64,000 bases of DNA from Paracoccaceae bacterium (GCA_029243395.1 JAQWSE010000011.1:113906-177905), one strand, 5' to 3'. Counted from the stretch's first letter, positions 26,409 to 35,594 are shown. Made by a program: numbers and translations. The notes: a model not told the origin generated them from the letters alone.

Positions 26409-27326
26409 ATGAAGAAACAAGTTTTCCATGATACTCAAGCAGATTTATCGTTTAAACCTAGTTGGATGTTCAGTAGACTTTTGATATATAGCGTTTTAAT
26501 TGTCTGGGCTTTCGCTTGTCTTTTCCCGATATATTGGACCATTACGACCACATTTAAAGCAGCTCCTGATGTTATGAAAGGGAATATCGTACCGTGGTGG
26601 GACTTCACACCCAAGTGGCTAGGGTTGAAATCTCTAGGATTATCTCCCAATACAATTTTCGTAGAAAATACCGTTCGTGAAGAATTCTTAAAGAGATTTT
26701 GGAATTCGACTATTATTGCAGTGGCATCATCAGCTATAGCGGTAGCATTAGGAAGTTGTACCGCTTATGGCCTAAGCAGATTCAGTTATCGTTTTGGATT
26801 CATGCGTAACTCAGATATTTCCTTTTTTTTCTTATCACAGTTAATTCTTCCACCGGTTGTTTTGGCACTCCCATTCTTAGTGCTTTATAAGGAACTGGCT
26901 CTGCTAGATACGCGAATTGGGCTAATTGCCCTATATACCTTGACTGTACTGCCTATCGTAATTTGGATTATGCGGGATCAATTCGGCTCGATTCCCGTGG
27001 AATTAGAAGAAGCTGCCTTAGTAGATGGCCTATCATTATGGCGAGCTTTTGTTACCATAATCTTACCTATAGCACTACCAGGCATAATCGCAGCATTCAT
27101 TATTTCGTTAGTATTAACTTGGAACGAATATTTTTTTGCTGCTCTACTGACCTCATCTCATGCTAAAACACTGCCAGTTATGGTTGCTAGTCAGACGGGT
27201 TCACAAGGTATTGCATGGTGGTCTATGGCAGCTTTATCATTTGCAGCGATCTTACCCTTAGTTGTCATTGGCATTATCTTGGAAAGATTTATTATAAAGG
27301 GTATGGCTGCTGGGGCGGTTAAATAA
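26409..27326 (+). CDS. ABC sugar transporter permease (MalG type)
   Basis: A 305-residue inner-membrane subunit with six helices, the partner of the preceding permease. It begins with the CUT1-typical FPIYWTITTTFKAAPDV. The EAA loop LEEAALVDGLSLWRAFVTIILP is near residue 198. Near the end it has ALSFAAILPLVVIGIILERFIIKGMAAGAVK, the normal C-terminus of this family. It closes the plus-strand transporter operon and converges on the M42 peptidase-like gene. Confidence 0.93.
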   Translation: MKKQVFHDTQADLSFKPSWMFSRLLIYSVLIVWAFACLFPIYWTITTTFKAAPDVMKGNIVPWWDFTPKWLGLKSLGLSPNTIFVENTVREEFLKRFWNSTIIAVASSAIAVALGSCTAYGLSRFSYRFGFMRNSDISFFFLSQLILPPVVLALPFLVLYKELALLDTRIGLIALYTLTVLPIVIWIMRDQFGSIPVELEEAALVDGLSLWRAFVTIILPIALPGIIAAFIISLVLTWNEYFFAALLTSSHAKTLPVMVASQTGSQGIAWWSMAALSFAAILPLVVIGIILERFIIKGMAAGAVK

Positions 27327-27400
27327 ATAATTTTTTAAGAAATGCACCAAATTTGTTCAGATAATTAAGTGACTTCCCAGATTAGACCTTTTCAAGGTCA

Positions 27401-28489
27401 CTAGCTATTTCGGGATAATGAAAAGTTTTTATCGATACGGTCTATGGCTCCTATCAAGAGCTGTGCTAGCTGTACCAAATCGTTCAAATCACATACTTCA
27501 CGAGAAGAATGAGAATATCGCATAGGAAAGCCCAGATCGATAGCTGCTACGCCCTTACCTACATGTTGTACGTAAGAGAGATCGGTTAAAGCACCGCTAT
27601 GTGCACTGCGTTGTATGGGACAATCCATTTCTGAAGCAGTCTTTTCAAATAAAGAAACTAGAGAAGGGTGGGGGATAACCCCATTTAGGGTTCCTCTGCC
27701 ATGAAAGGAAAACATGCTCATTGCTGGTCCTCCGGCCAATTTGATGTCACCTCGTTCATTCATGTCAGGTGTGTCAGTGGCTAAAATGAGATCGAGTTGT
27801 ATGGCAATATCAGGTAATAACTGTTGTGCCATTGGCAAAACGCCTCGGAGATTATACTCTTCCTGCACACTAAAGACTAGATGGACAGGGGGACCAGAAT
27901 CGCGGTTTACTAAATTGCGGGCTACTTCCAGGGCTACAGCACAGCCTGCACGATCATCCACACTAGTTCCAGTAATGCGATCTTTCCCGAGTTCATAAGC
28001 TTGAGGTTGATAGACTACAGGATTACCTATTTGTATCCCCGCTGAGAGAACTTCCTGTTTACTATTAAGCCCAACATCTACGAAAATATCCTTATATGGA
28101 AGAACCTTATATTTCTCTTCAGGAGATGTTGCGTGATGGCTTTTATTGGTTATGATACCATGAATATCGGGGCCATCCCTAATTGGAATTAAGACTGCCT
28201 GAGAAGCTAGAGCTCGTTCAGGTACGCCACCCAATCTCTCTACTCGCAAAAAACCATTTTCTTCGATCTTGCGTATAATGAACCCAAGCTGATCCATGTG
28301 TGTGAATAACATGATACTCGGGCCTTCCCCAGGAAAGGTGGTTAAAAGATTACCTAACCGATCTGTGCTAGTTTTGGCGCCAAGTTGGGAAAGCTTGTTG
28401 TCAAGATAACTGCGAACTCGGTCTTCATAGCCAGAAAGTCCAGGTATAAGCATCAATTTAATGAGATCATCACAAATGCGGTTTTTCAT
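27401..28489 (-). CDS. M42-family metallohydrolase, SgcX-like
   Basis: A two-metal hydrolase of 362 residues. Ligands are visible in order: His in LFTHMDQLGFI, bridging Asp in TSVDDRAGCAV, Glu pair in VQEEYNLRG, Asp in LATDTPDMNE and His in MRYSHSSREV. Family members are aminopeptidases or were annotated as endoglucanases. It overlaps the upstream BtpA gene by 4 bp (ATGA). E. coli sgcX and sgcQ encode the same two families in a sugar operon, which argues for a role in sugar use rather than general peptide breakdown. Its exact reaction is unknown. Confidence 0.87.
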   Translation of the reverse strand: MKNRICDDLIKLMLIPGLSGYEDRVRSYLDNKLSQLGAKTSTDRLGNLLTTFPGEGPSIMLFTHMDQLGFIIRKIEENGFLRVERLGGVPERALASQAVLIPIRDGPDIHGIITNKSHHATSPEEKYKVLPYKDIFVDVGLNSKQEVLSAGIQIGNPVVYQPQAYELGKDRITGTSVDDRAGCAVALEVARNLVNRDSGPPVHLVFSVQEEYNLRGVLPMAQQLLPDIAIQLDLILATDTPDMNERGDIKLAGGPAMSMFSFHGRGTLNGVIPHPSLVSLFEKTASEMDCPIQRSAHSGALTDLSYVQHVGKGVAAIDLGFPMRYSHSSREVCDLNDLVQLAQLLIGAIDRIDKNFSLSRNS

Positions 28490-29301
28490 GAAAAACCTCT
28501 TACATTTTTTGCCTTTTCCATAAAATCTTTAGCCCGTAATGGATCAACAGCTTTCCAAGTATCGCCATTTTCTTTCAAAGATGATCCAACAATACAACCA
28601 TCTGCCAGTGCTAATACATCTTTGACTGTCTCATGCTTAACACCCGTATTAGCTAAAACGGGAGTGTTCGGTAAAATATCCTTTACAGCCTTTAAATCTG
28701 AGAGAGGAGCCGCTTCCCCGGTAATTTGTCCGCTGACTAGAATTGCATCTGGAATTGAGGAAAAAACAGTACTTCGGGCTCGATCTGATAAGGAGCGTCT
28801 ATCTAGAGAATATGCAAATTCTGCTGAAATATTGTAGAATAGGAGCATATCTGATCGACCCAATCGATCCCTATATCTCATTGCTTCTCCCGCATTAGGA
28901 TTCCAGTGGCCCATGTCCGATACATAGGTTCCAGTAAATATTTCCCGCACAAATTGAGCGCCTGTGGCTGCGCCGAGCGCTATGGTAGCCATTGGATCCC
29001 ATAGCATGTTTACCCCGAAGGGAACTTTAATGTCTTTTGCCAGTTGTCCTATAACATAGGCAGCTGTAGCAGTAGATGCCGGGTCTACCCGAAGCTCATA
29101 GGGGCGATCATTTTCATTTCCAAACATAACAGCATCCACCCCTGCAGTTTGTAAGGCTTCAAGATCAGATCGGGCAGTTTTAATAATACCATGCAGGCCA
29201 TTTTTTGAATCGAATAATGGTGATCCAGGGAGAGCTCCTAAATGGACCATAGCAATCACTGGTTTATTTACCCCAAAAAGCGCTTTAAATCTTTCTTGCA
29301 T
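28486..29301 (-). CDS. BtpA/SgcQ-family TIM-barrel protein
   Basis: A 271-residue protein of the BtpA family. It begins FGVNKPVIAMVHLGALPGSP, the family signature, and later has GVNMLWDPMATIALGAATG and LANTGVKHETVKDVLALADG, typical barrel strands with a phosphate-binding end. BtpA is named for a photosystem I assembly factor in cyanobacteria. In other bacteria members sit in sugar operons, as sgcQ does in E. coli. It is the first gene of the two-gene operon with the M42 hydrolase, and is divergent from the aldose dehydrogenase with a shared 110-bp control region. Confidence 0.87.
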   Translation of the reverse strand: MQERFKALFGVNKPVIAMVHLGALPGSPLFDSKNGLHGIIKTARSDLEALQTAGVDAVMFGNENDRPYELRVDPASTATAAYVIGQLAKDIKVPFGVNMLWDPMATIALGAATGAQFVREIFTGTYVSDMGHWNPNAGEAMRYRDRLGRSDMLLFYNISAEFAYSLDRRSLSDRARSTVFSSIPDAILVSGQITGEAAPLSDLKAVKDILPNTPVLANTGVKHETVKDVLALADGCIVGSSLKENGDTWKAVDPLRAKDFMEKAKNVRGFS

Positions 29302-29346
29302 CTGAACTCTTTCAAAAGTGTATTAGTTAGAGTAGCGATTAAACAC

Positions 29347-29360
29347 TGGTCAGGCAAAGG
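29347..29360. promoter_or_regulatory. Candidate operator TGGTCAGGCAAAGG
   Basis: This 14-base site lies between the divergent BtpA and aldose-dehydrogenase genes. It matches TGGTCAGACAATGG at 32422-32435 in 12 of 14 positions; that copy lies between the isomerase remnant and the lactonase gene. The core resembles the TGGTCAGACCA type of GntR/FadR-family operators of sugar-acid pathways. No regulator gene of that family lies in the window, so assignment to one is inference. Confidence 0.35.
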
Positions 29361-29411
29361 AAAAATCATTAGCATTGTGGCAGTTTGTGAACAACTTAGA
29401 AAAGGTGCAAG

Positions 29412-30443
29412 ATGCTAAATAAACGTCACTGGGATCGTCACAAAAATGGTGGTCTAAGCTTTACAGAAATAGGTTTTGGGACTGCTCCCCTAGGCAATTT
29501 ATATAAGAGCATTTCAGATGAAGACGCGCAGGCCACATTAAATTTAGCATGGGATTCCGGACTAAGATATTTTGATACAGCACCGCTTTACGGATTGGGC
29601 CTTAGTGAAACGCGATTGAATAAATTTTTACGTGGAAAACCAAGAGACGAATATATCTTGTCAACTAAAGTGGGAAGATTAATGCGCCCATGCAATCCAC
29701 AAGATCGGACAGGTCTTGGTAAGTGGTTTGATGTTCCCCAACGCCAAGAGCACTATGACTATAGCTACGATGGTATTATGCGATCATTTGAATTCTCATT
29801 TGAAAGGTTGGGTGTTAGTAGAATCGACATTCTATATGTGCATGATTTATGTGTGTTTACGCATGGCTCCAAACAGAAATCGGATGAAAAGATCACGGAG
29901 TTTTTTGATAAAAAAGGATATGATGCCCTGCTCTCCTTGAGAGACCAAAAGGCTGTTTCAGCTATTGGTGGAGGTGTCAATGAGTGGGAAGTATGTCAGT
30001 GTCTTGCAGAAAAAGGTGATTTTGACTTATTTCTCTTGGCTGGTCGCTACACGCTACTGGAGCAAGAAGCACTTGACAGCTTTCTTCCTCTCTGTGAGGC
30101 ACGCGAGATTGGCGTTGTGACTGGAGGTCCATATAATTCAGGTATTTTGGCGACAGGAGCGGTTCCAGGAGCATTTTATAACTATGATCCGGCACCAGAA
30201 AAAATTATGAAAAAAGTAAATGAAATAGAAGAAATTTGTAGACAGTATGATGTTCCATTAAAAGCAGCGGCACTACAATTCCCACTTTTGCATCCAACCC
30301 ATTTTTCGGTAATACCGGGTGGTCAGAGCACCATGGAAATGAGTAGCAATCTGGATTCTATTAATTTTGAAATTCCGGGAGAACTCTGGGATTCGTTGAA
30401 AAAAGCTAATTTAATGCACCCGGAGGCTCCAACGGGGAGATAA
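29412..30443 (+). CDS. Aldo/keto reductase, D-threo-aldose 1-dehydrogenase-like
   Basis: A 343-residue NAD(P)-dependent TIM-barrel oxidoreductase. The tetrad is visible: Asp and Tyr in RYFDTAPLYGLGLSETRL, Lys in LSTKVGRLMRP and His in DILYVHDL. The N-terminal FGTAPLGNLYKSI and the tyrosine-rich insert (RQEHYDYSYDGIMRS) are typical of L-fucose/D-arabinose 1-dehydrogenases and pyridoxal dehydrogenase. It would oxidise an aldose to its lactone. That fits with the two lactonase-type genes at 32673-34548, so these three likely form the oxidative part of a pathway. Confidence 0.87.
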   Translation: MLNKRHWDRHKNGGLSFTEIGFGTAPLGNLYKSISDEDAQATLNLAWDSGLRYFDTAPLYGLGLSETRLNKFLRGKPRDEYILSTKVGRLMRPCNPQDRTGLGKWFDVPQRQEHYDYSYDGIMRSFEFSFERLGVSRIDILYVHDLCVFTHGSKQKSDEKITEFFDKKGYDALLSLRDQKAVSAIGGGVNEWEVCQCLAEKGDFDLFLLAGRYTLLEQEALDSFLPLCEAREIGVVTGGPYNSGILATGAVPGAFYNYDPAPEKIMKKVNEIEEICRQYDVPLKAAALQFPLLHPTHFSVIPGGQSTMEMSSNLDSINFEIPGELWDSLKKANLMHPEAPTGR

Positions 30444-30518
30444 AACGGTGAAAAAAACCATTTTTTCATGGAAACACGCATCAAAATTTCCTTACTCAAT
30501 ATCAAATGGGATGCAAAG

Positions 30519-31385
30519 TTAATTATGCAAAAATCTTAATACATCTTCAGGACAAAGATTAGATCGTTTTTTAACTGGCGTAGAAACATATAATGCTGCA
30601 GCTGCTTGAGCATAATTTAAGGCTGATTCAAAGCTCTTTCCTGCCAAGCGGCCTGCTGCCAGTGAGCCTACAAATGTATCACCTGCTCCGTGAGTTGAAT
30701 GGATTTTCACTGGGTATGCGGGGTAACTTTTAAGTTTTTCCCCTGGGTATTGAATCTGAACACCTTTTGATCCCAAAGTTAAGATTCTAGTTATATGGGA
30801 TGCTTTGTTGAATAAAAGGGTGCTTTCATAAAACTCGGCTTCAATGCGGTTCATTATTAGCACATCAATTTTAGAGAGTAATTCTGGACTCATTCTTCTT
30901 GCAGGAGCTGCATTTAGCCAAACTTGGCAACCATGCTTTTTAGCCTTTTGACTTGCAGAAATATTCACATCTTCAGGAATTTCATTTTGTAAAAGCAATA
31001 TCTCGGTATCTTTGCTTATTGAAAAAGCTTCTTTATCAATGCGTAGGTTAGCAGCGGATACTATAACGGCACCATAATCCCCCTCTTTGTTCACAATTGC
31101 TACGCTCATACCACTTGTCCCGTTATCGCGCTGCAGTTGAGTGATGTCAATTGAACCATTATCAAGAGTTTCGATCAATGTCTGACCAAAAGCATCATCG
31201 CCAATCCGGCCAATAAAATATACAGATGCACCATGACGATCTGCAGCTAAAGCTTGGTTCCCGCCCTTACCTCCAAAAATATAAGTCACTTTTCCCCCGG
31301 TCAAGGTTTCATCTAATCTTGGGAGATGTGGGGCGTTGACAACGACATCTAGATGCAAAGATCCTGTGACACATAGTCTTTTCAT
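30519..31385 (-). CDS. Ribokinase-like PfkB-family kinase
   Basis: A 288-residue kinase. FGGKGGNQALAADRHG near residue 37 binds the sugar, and THGAGDTFVGSLAAGR near residue 231 carries the catalytic Asp. It is shorter than the ribokinase at 20760-21674, and the usual TPNE motif is changed to MNRIEAEF near residue 180, so its substrate may differ from ribose. Its start overlaps the end of the isomerase gene by 4 bp, so the two were built as an operon. It converges on the aldose dehydrogenase gene. Confidence 0.87.
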   Translation of the reverse strand: MKRLCVTGSLHLDVVVNAPHLPRLDETLTGGKVTYIFGGKGGNQALAADRHGASVYFIGRIGDDAFGQTLIETLDNGSIDITQLQRDNGTSGMSVAIVNKEGDYGAVIVSAANLRIDKEAFSISKDTEILLLQNEIPEDVNISASQKAKKHGCQVWLNAAPARRMSPELLSKIDVLIMNRIEAEFYESTLLFNKASHITRILTLGSKGVQIQYPGEKLKSYPAYPVKIHSTHGAGDTFVGSLAAGRLAGKSFESALNYAQAAAALYVSTPVKKRSNLCPEDVLRFLHN

Positions 31386-32372
31386 GATAGTAACTCTGTT
31401 TGGACAATTTTCATGGAAAGTGGAGCATTTTGCTGTGCAATGGCTTTTTTAAGATCTGAGTTATCCAGTAATCTATCAGCAATTTTCAGCAGCTTTTTTA
31501 CTGTCATTAGATTTGTTTTTGATTCAGCAACAGGATCTAATCCTGAATTATCGGGGAAAGTATCAAAGTATATGGCGCGGTTATACCCAATGCGCTTCAG
31601 TTCGACTAGCAGCTCTACTGTTTGTAAAGGATGAACTGTTCCAACCATCAGACCGTTGTCCCATTTGCCATACCCGTCATTAAGGTGGACCCCTAAAATC
31701 TTTGAGTAACGAGAAATGAGGATGGCGGCAAAAGCGGGCATTTCATCGGCATATAGGACATGGGCAAAATCAAGCACAACACCAGTGTTCTTGCGAGCTA
31801 TATCTTTTATTGCTAATAGCGTAGTTGCAGCGTCAGGCATTAATGAGAAAGCACGAGGATCATTGGGTTTATATTCTAGCGCTATGTTAATATCCTGGTT
31901 ATAATCAGCTATTTCCGTAATTGCCTGAATTGTCCAATCCCACATGGCTTCGTAATTTCCTTGAAAGGAATAGTCGACCCCATCTTGACCCATCCATAGG
32001 GTCATTAAATTACCACCTAGGGAAGTGAGAGTATCGATACCCTTTTTGGTTTCATCAATGGCTAATCGTCGGATACTAGCATCGGGATGTGTAAAAGCTC
32101 CCAGCTTGAACCCAGGCTCAGTGTAGTAGCGCATGGCTAAACCATTTAAAGTGATGCCAGTTTCATCAAATGTCTGCTCCAAATCTTTCAGTGAAATATC
32201 AATGAAATGGTCAGGATAATTTAAATCTGCTGCTGTTAAATCTGCTGTTGCTGCTCGCTTTAATAAATCTATTGTGGTGATCTTATTTTTACCAGGCCAA
32301 TAGTCTTGAGATCCAACTTTAAAAGCGTTCAGGCGTGCAGCAAATTTTTCCAGATCAACATTCCTTAGTCAT
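31382..32372 (-). pseudogene. TIM-barrel sugar isomerase/epimerase, frameshifted near its start
   Basis: The readable core (GAFTHPDASIRRLAIDETKKG, VLDFAHVLYADEMPAF, LGVHLNDGYGKWDNG, IYFDTFPDNSGLDP) is a metal-dependent xylose-isomerase-like TIM barrel, with the Glu, Asp and His ligands in these strands. The first start codon of the open frame is a TTG at 32182. Yet protein-like sequence in the same frame extends 60 codons upstream (FAARLNAFKVGSQDYWPG). It reaches ATG 32372 only if one G of the GG at 32363-32364 is removed. The repaired gene is exactly 330 codons. It overlaps the downstream kinase by 4 bp. Either an inactivating mutation or a sequence error explains this. Confidence 0.72.
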
Positions 32373-32421
32373 TGGTAAACAATTATAAAAAACTTTATCA
32401 TTTGTGAATTTAATTGGCAAT

Positions 32422-32435
32422 TGGTCAGACAATGG
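32422..32435. promoter_or_regulatory. Candidate operator TGGTCAGACAATGG
   Basis: This is the second copy of the site found at 29347-29360, with 12 of 14 bases equal. It lies 50 bp upstream of the isomerase remnant and 237 bp before the SMP-30 lactonase, which are divergent. The flanking AATTGG improves the likeness to a GntR/FadR-type operator. The remainder of the 300-bp gap at 32373-32672 shows no gene or RNA that I can support. Confidence 0.35.
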
Positions 32436-32672
32436 GGCCCTATCCAATGTGTCGATCTGATCAAGAGAGGCTCAGAATGAATAGTTTGGATTAAATTGAA
32501 TATTGTTTTTGTTATAAAAAAGGGAGCGATCAATGAATTAAACCTAATCAAGATTTTCCAACCAATTATGACTTTACTTCAGAATAGCATTTATGATTAT
32601 CTTGGCATTAAGCATAAGTTTAGTTCTAGCGGGTCACACAGAAAAAAATAACCCAAATTGAGGTGAAATAGA

Positions 32673-33614
32673 GTGTTTGGTGAATTAGAGGGTACAGATT
32701 TTAAGGTGTTGGATCCAAGGTTTTCCAACTGCCTAACTGGGCATGGGCGAGTAGAACGTTTGTGGACAGGTGCACGGTGGGCTGAAGGACCTGCATGGTT
32801 TGCTGCAGGGCGCTATTTACTAGTATCTGATATTCCTAATAACCGCTTACTGCGGTGGGATGAAACAGATGGCAGTGTGTCAGAATTTCGATCTCCATCA
32901 AATTGTTCAAATGGGAACACATTGGATCTCCAGGGTCGCTTAATTACTTGTGAACACATGAGCAGGCGTGTAACCCGGACGGAGCACGATGGTACAATAA
33001 CAATTATCGCGAATGAATATCTTGGGAGAAGGCTTAACTCTCCAAATGATGTAGTGGTAAAGTCGGATGGATCAATTTGGTTTACTGATCCGACATATGG
33101 TATCTTAAGTGATTATGAAGGAGTTCAGTCAGAATCTGAACAAAAAGGCTGTTATGTTTATCGGGTTGACCCGAGCCTGAAAGAAATAACAGTAGTTGCA
33201 ACGGATTTCATAAAACCTAATGGTTTAGCTTTTAATTGTGATGAAACAGCACTTTTTATTTCTGATACGGGTTTGTCACATCAACCTAATGGACCAAAAC
33301 ATATAAGAAAAATTACTCTAAAAGAGGATGGCAAGACGTTAGGCAAAAGTTCAATCTTTGCAGACTGTAATGCAGGTCTTTTTGATGGATTTAGATTTGA
33401 TACAGAGGATCGCTTATGGACTTCAGCTGGTGATGGTGTGCACTGTTTTGATCCTGATGGAACTCTGATAGGAAAGATTATCATTCCTGAAATGGTTGCA
33501 AATGTGTGCTTTGGTGGTAAGTATCTTAACCGTCTTTTTATTGCAGGTACCACCTCAATTTATTCTGTTTATTTAACTGTCAATGGTAGGTCCTTGCTCA
33601 AAAACACGATTTAA
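32673..33614 (+). CDS. SMP-30/gluconolactonase-family lactonase
   Basis: A six-bladed beta-propeller hydrolase of 313 residues. Metal and substrate residues are visible: Glu in AEGPAWFAAGRYL, Asn in RRLNSPNDVVVKSDGS, the DPTYG loop and Asp in LFISDTGLS. It opens sugar lactones, the step after an aldose dehydrogenase such as the one at 29412-30443. The start is GTG, with AGGTGAAATA a short way upstream as the ribosome-binding site. The next gene, 79 bp on, is another lactonase-type hydrolase. Confidence 0.88.
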   Translation: MFGELEGTDFKVLDPRFSNCLTGHGRVERLWTGARWAEGPAWFAAGRYLLVSDIPNNRLLRWDETDGSVSEFRSPSNCSNGNTLDLQGRLITCEHMSRRVTRTEHDGTITIIANEYLGRRLNSPNDVVVKSDGSIWFTDPTYGILSDYEGVQSESEQKGCYVYRVDPSLKEITVVATDFIKPNGLAFNCDETALFISDTGLSHQPNGPKHIRKITLKEDGKTLGKSSIFADCNAGLFDGFRFDTEDRLWTSAGDGVHCFDPDGTLIGKIIIPEMVANVCFGGKYLNRLFIAGTTSIYSVYLTVNGRSLLKNTI

Positions 33615-33693
33615 AAGGATTTTACTATAATTAACGAAAACATATATTACTCTGAAAACGCAAGACAATCACAAAAAGAAAATCGGAAATTGC

Positions 33694-34548
33694 ATGCTGT
33701 TTGATACTCACCTACATCTAATTTATCCAGAGAGATTAAGATACCCCTGGTTAGACAAAATTGAATTTTTGAACAAACCGAGTCAATACGATGAATACAA
33801 GATCCGAGCTGATCGCTTAGGTATTAAGGGATGTTTGCATATGGAAGTCGATGTTGCTGAAAACCTAATTTGCGAGGAAACTGGATTAGTGAGTGAATTG
33901 ATGAGAAATGAAAATGGTTCACTGAAAGGAGCAATTTCAGCGTGCAGACCAGAGTCAAAAAAATTTCCAGAATTTTTAGAATGGGCTCAGGAAAATACTG
34001 TTATCAAAGGTTTTCGAAGGGTGCTTCACGTAGTGCCTAACGAAACATCAAAATCAGAAATGTTTCGATCTAACATCAAACGACTTTCTGGAACTGGCTT
34101 AACATTTGATGTGTGTGTTTCTGCTCAGCAGTTAACTCTGGCCGCAGAACTGATTGATTGTTGTCCAGATGTCACCTTTATTCTTGATCATTGTGGGGTG
34201 CCTGACATTAAGGGTGGTGATACAAGTGAATGGAAAAAACAGATAACTGAACTTTCTAAACGTGAAAATCTTATAGGAAAAATTTCAGGCATTATCGCCT
34301 ATGGAGATGCTGATAAATGGGGTCTGGAGGATATACGACCCTACTTTGAACACACTGTTAAGGCTTTTGGAAGTAAGAAAATCATATGGGGAAGTGACAG
34401 TCCGGTTTGTAATCTGGGAGGGGGAATTGAAACTTGGGTTGCTGCAACATATGCAATGACCACTGACTGGACAAAAGCAGAAAAAGAATCCCTATTTTGG
34501 AAGAATGCTGTTGAGCTTTGGGGTTTTGACAAAAATCCTTTTCTTTAA
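33694..34548 (+). CDS. Amidohydrolase-2-family hydrolase, lactonase-like
   Basis: A metal-dependent TIM-barrel hydrolase of 284 residues. The HxH motif is in FDTHLHLIYP at residues 4-8, the later His in ILDHCGVPD near 164 and the catalytic Asp in WGSDSPVCN near 233. The RYPWLDKIEFLN start is typical of the sugar-lactonase branch that includes L-fucono- and L-rhamnono-lactonases. Two different lactonase families side by side suggest either two lactone forms or one replaced function. It closes the sugar region. Confidence 0.86.
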   Translation: MLFDTHLHLIYPERLRYPWLDKIEFLNKPSQYDEYKIRADRLGIKGCLHMEVDVAENLICEETGLVSELMRNENGSLKGAISACRPESKKFPEFLEWAQENTVIKGFRRVLHVVPNETSKSEMFRSNIKRLSGTGLTFDVCVSAQQLTLAAELIDCCPDVTFILDHCGVPDIKGGDTSEWKKQITELSKRENLIGKISGIIAYGDADKWGLEDIRPYFEHTVKAFGSKKIIWGSDSPVCNLGGGIETWVAATYAMTTDWTKAEKESLFWKNAVELWGFDKNPFL

Positions 34549-34672
34549 ATTAAGTCAAGATTTTATAAGTCAGGAATAAGAGTTGACCTCTTCATATTTC
34601 TTACGCAACATTTGATTAATAGATATAGGAGATCTTTCAATATTTAAGAAAGCTTTGATTGTAATGCTAGCA

Positions 34673-34915
34673 ATGAATTTCAAAAAAATAAGTTTAACAG
34701 TAATTTTTATTTTAATCTTTTCTTCTGTACAGGCTGAAAAGAAAGAAAAAATATGGCCTGAAAAATCTTGTTCAGATCTCTATGATGCTATTGGCCTGTT
34801 TACGATTCTAGCAGACAAAGAGTGGAAGAAAAAGCGTGAAGAAAAAGCGGCATTCTATACATCCGTCGCCGCAGATTATGCCAAAATATTTGAGACTGTT
34901 TGTGAAAGAGAGTAG
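34673..34915 (+). CDS. Small secreted protein, function unknown
   Basis: About 80 residues from the ATG at 34673. The N-terminus is a clear Sec signal (MNFKKISLTVIFILIFSSVQA, cut before EKKEK). The mature part is about 60 residues, charged and mostly helical, with two cysteines (KSCSDLY and ETVCERE) that could form a disulfide. Earlier starts at 34655 (TTG) and 34664 (ATG) would only lengthen the charged end and are less likely. No family is recognised. Confidence 0.6.
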   Translation: MNFKKISLTVIFILIFSSVQAEKKEKIWPEKSCSDLYDAIGLFTILADKEWKKKREEKAAFYTSVAADYAKIFETVCERE

Positions 34916-35078
34916 GCGGTTTTATATCTAATTCTGGAAGCAAAAATATATCAAAATCTTGTTTCAGTTAACATCTTCTGGTTGTTGTGGTAGCGTAAAC
35001 ATCGCCGAAAATGTTAGACTTCTATTCCATGTAAGTGTAGAATTACTGCTATGTTCTAATTGCTAGGAGGAAAATGAA

Positions 35079-35429
35079 ATGGGCTCTATTGATATTAAGA
35101 ATTTTGCAAAAGATGCAGAGGAAGTTATGGAACCCAACAATGCAAGAGTGGAAATTGTAAATGTTGGGGGACAAAAAGTCATGAAGCTTACCGCTCAGCC
35201 AGGGTGGAAATGGTCTAATGACATTAAACCGTTAGCAGGAACTGAAAGCTGTCAGGCCGAACATTTGGGTGTAGTTGTTCAGGGTCAAATTACTTGCCGC
35301 CATGATGATGGAACCGAAGCGACTTATGGAGAAGGGGATGCATATTCAATCAAACCAGGTCACGATGCTTGGGTGATTAGTGATGTTGCTGCTATTGCCT
35401 ATGAATTTCATGGGGCATGGGAAATTTAA
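35079..35429 (+). CDS. Single-domain cupin protein
   Basis: A 116-residue cupin. Motif 1 is in CQAEHLGVVVQGQITCRHDDG near residues 59-79, and motif 2 in GEGDAYSIKPGHDAWVISD near 88-106. A strong GGAGG ribosome-binding site lies upstream. Motif 1 lacks the usual pair of early histidines and keeps EH and the later H. Small cupins of this type act as metal-dependent enzymes or as sensors. Nothing next to it names the substrate. Confidence 0.85.
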   Translation: MGSIDIKNFAKDAEEVMEPNNARVEIVNVGGQKVMKLTAQPGWKWSNDIKPLAGTESCQAEHLGVVVQGQITCRHDDGTEATYGEGDAYSIKPGHDAWVISDVAAIAYEFHGAWEI

Positions 35430-35594
35430 TTTGGTCTAAGTCAAGCAAGCAGTTCATCTTTCCTGATTTTGCTTAATTAACTGATCAGTGCCATCTATCA
35501 GGTCGTTCTTGGACGCTTATTATTAAGTCTAACTGTCTTACGGTACGTGTTTGCCAGGCATTGGCACATTTTAGACATATTGCTAGTTGGACCC

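Noticed and set aside
30449..30468. TGAAAAAA/TTTTTTCA hairpin between the convergent aldose dehydrogenase and ribokinase
   Set aside because: The stem is almost pure A-T and weak, so I do not call it a terminator.
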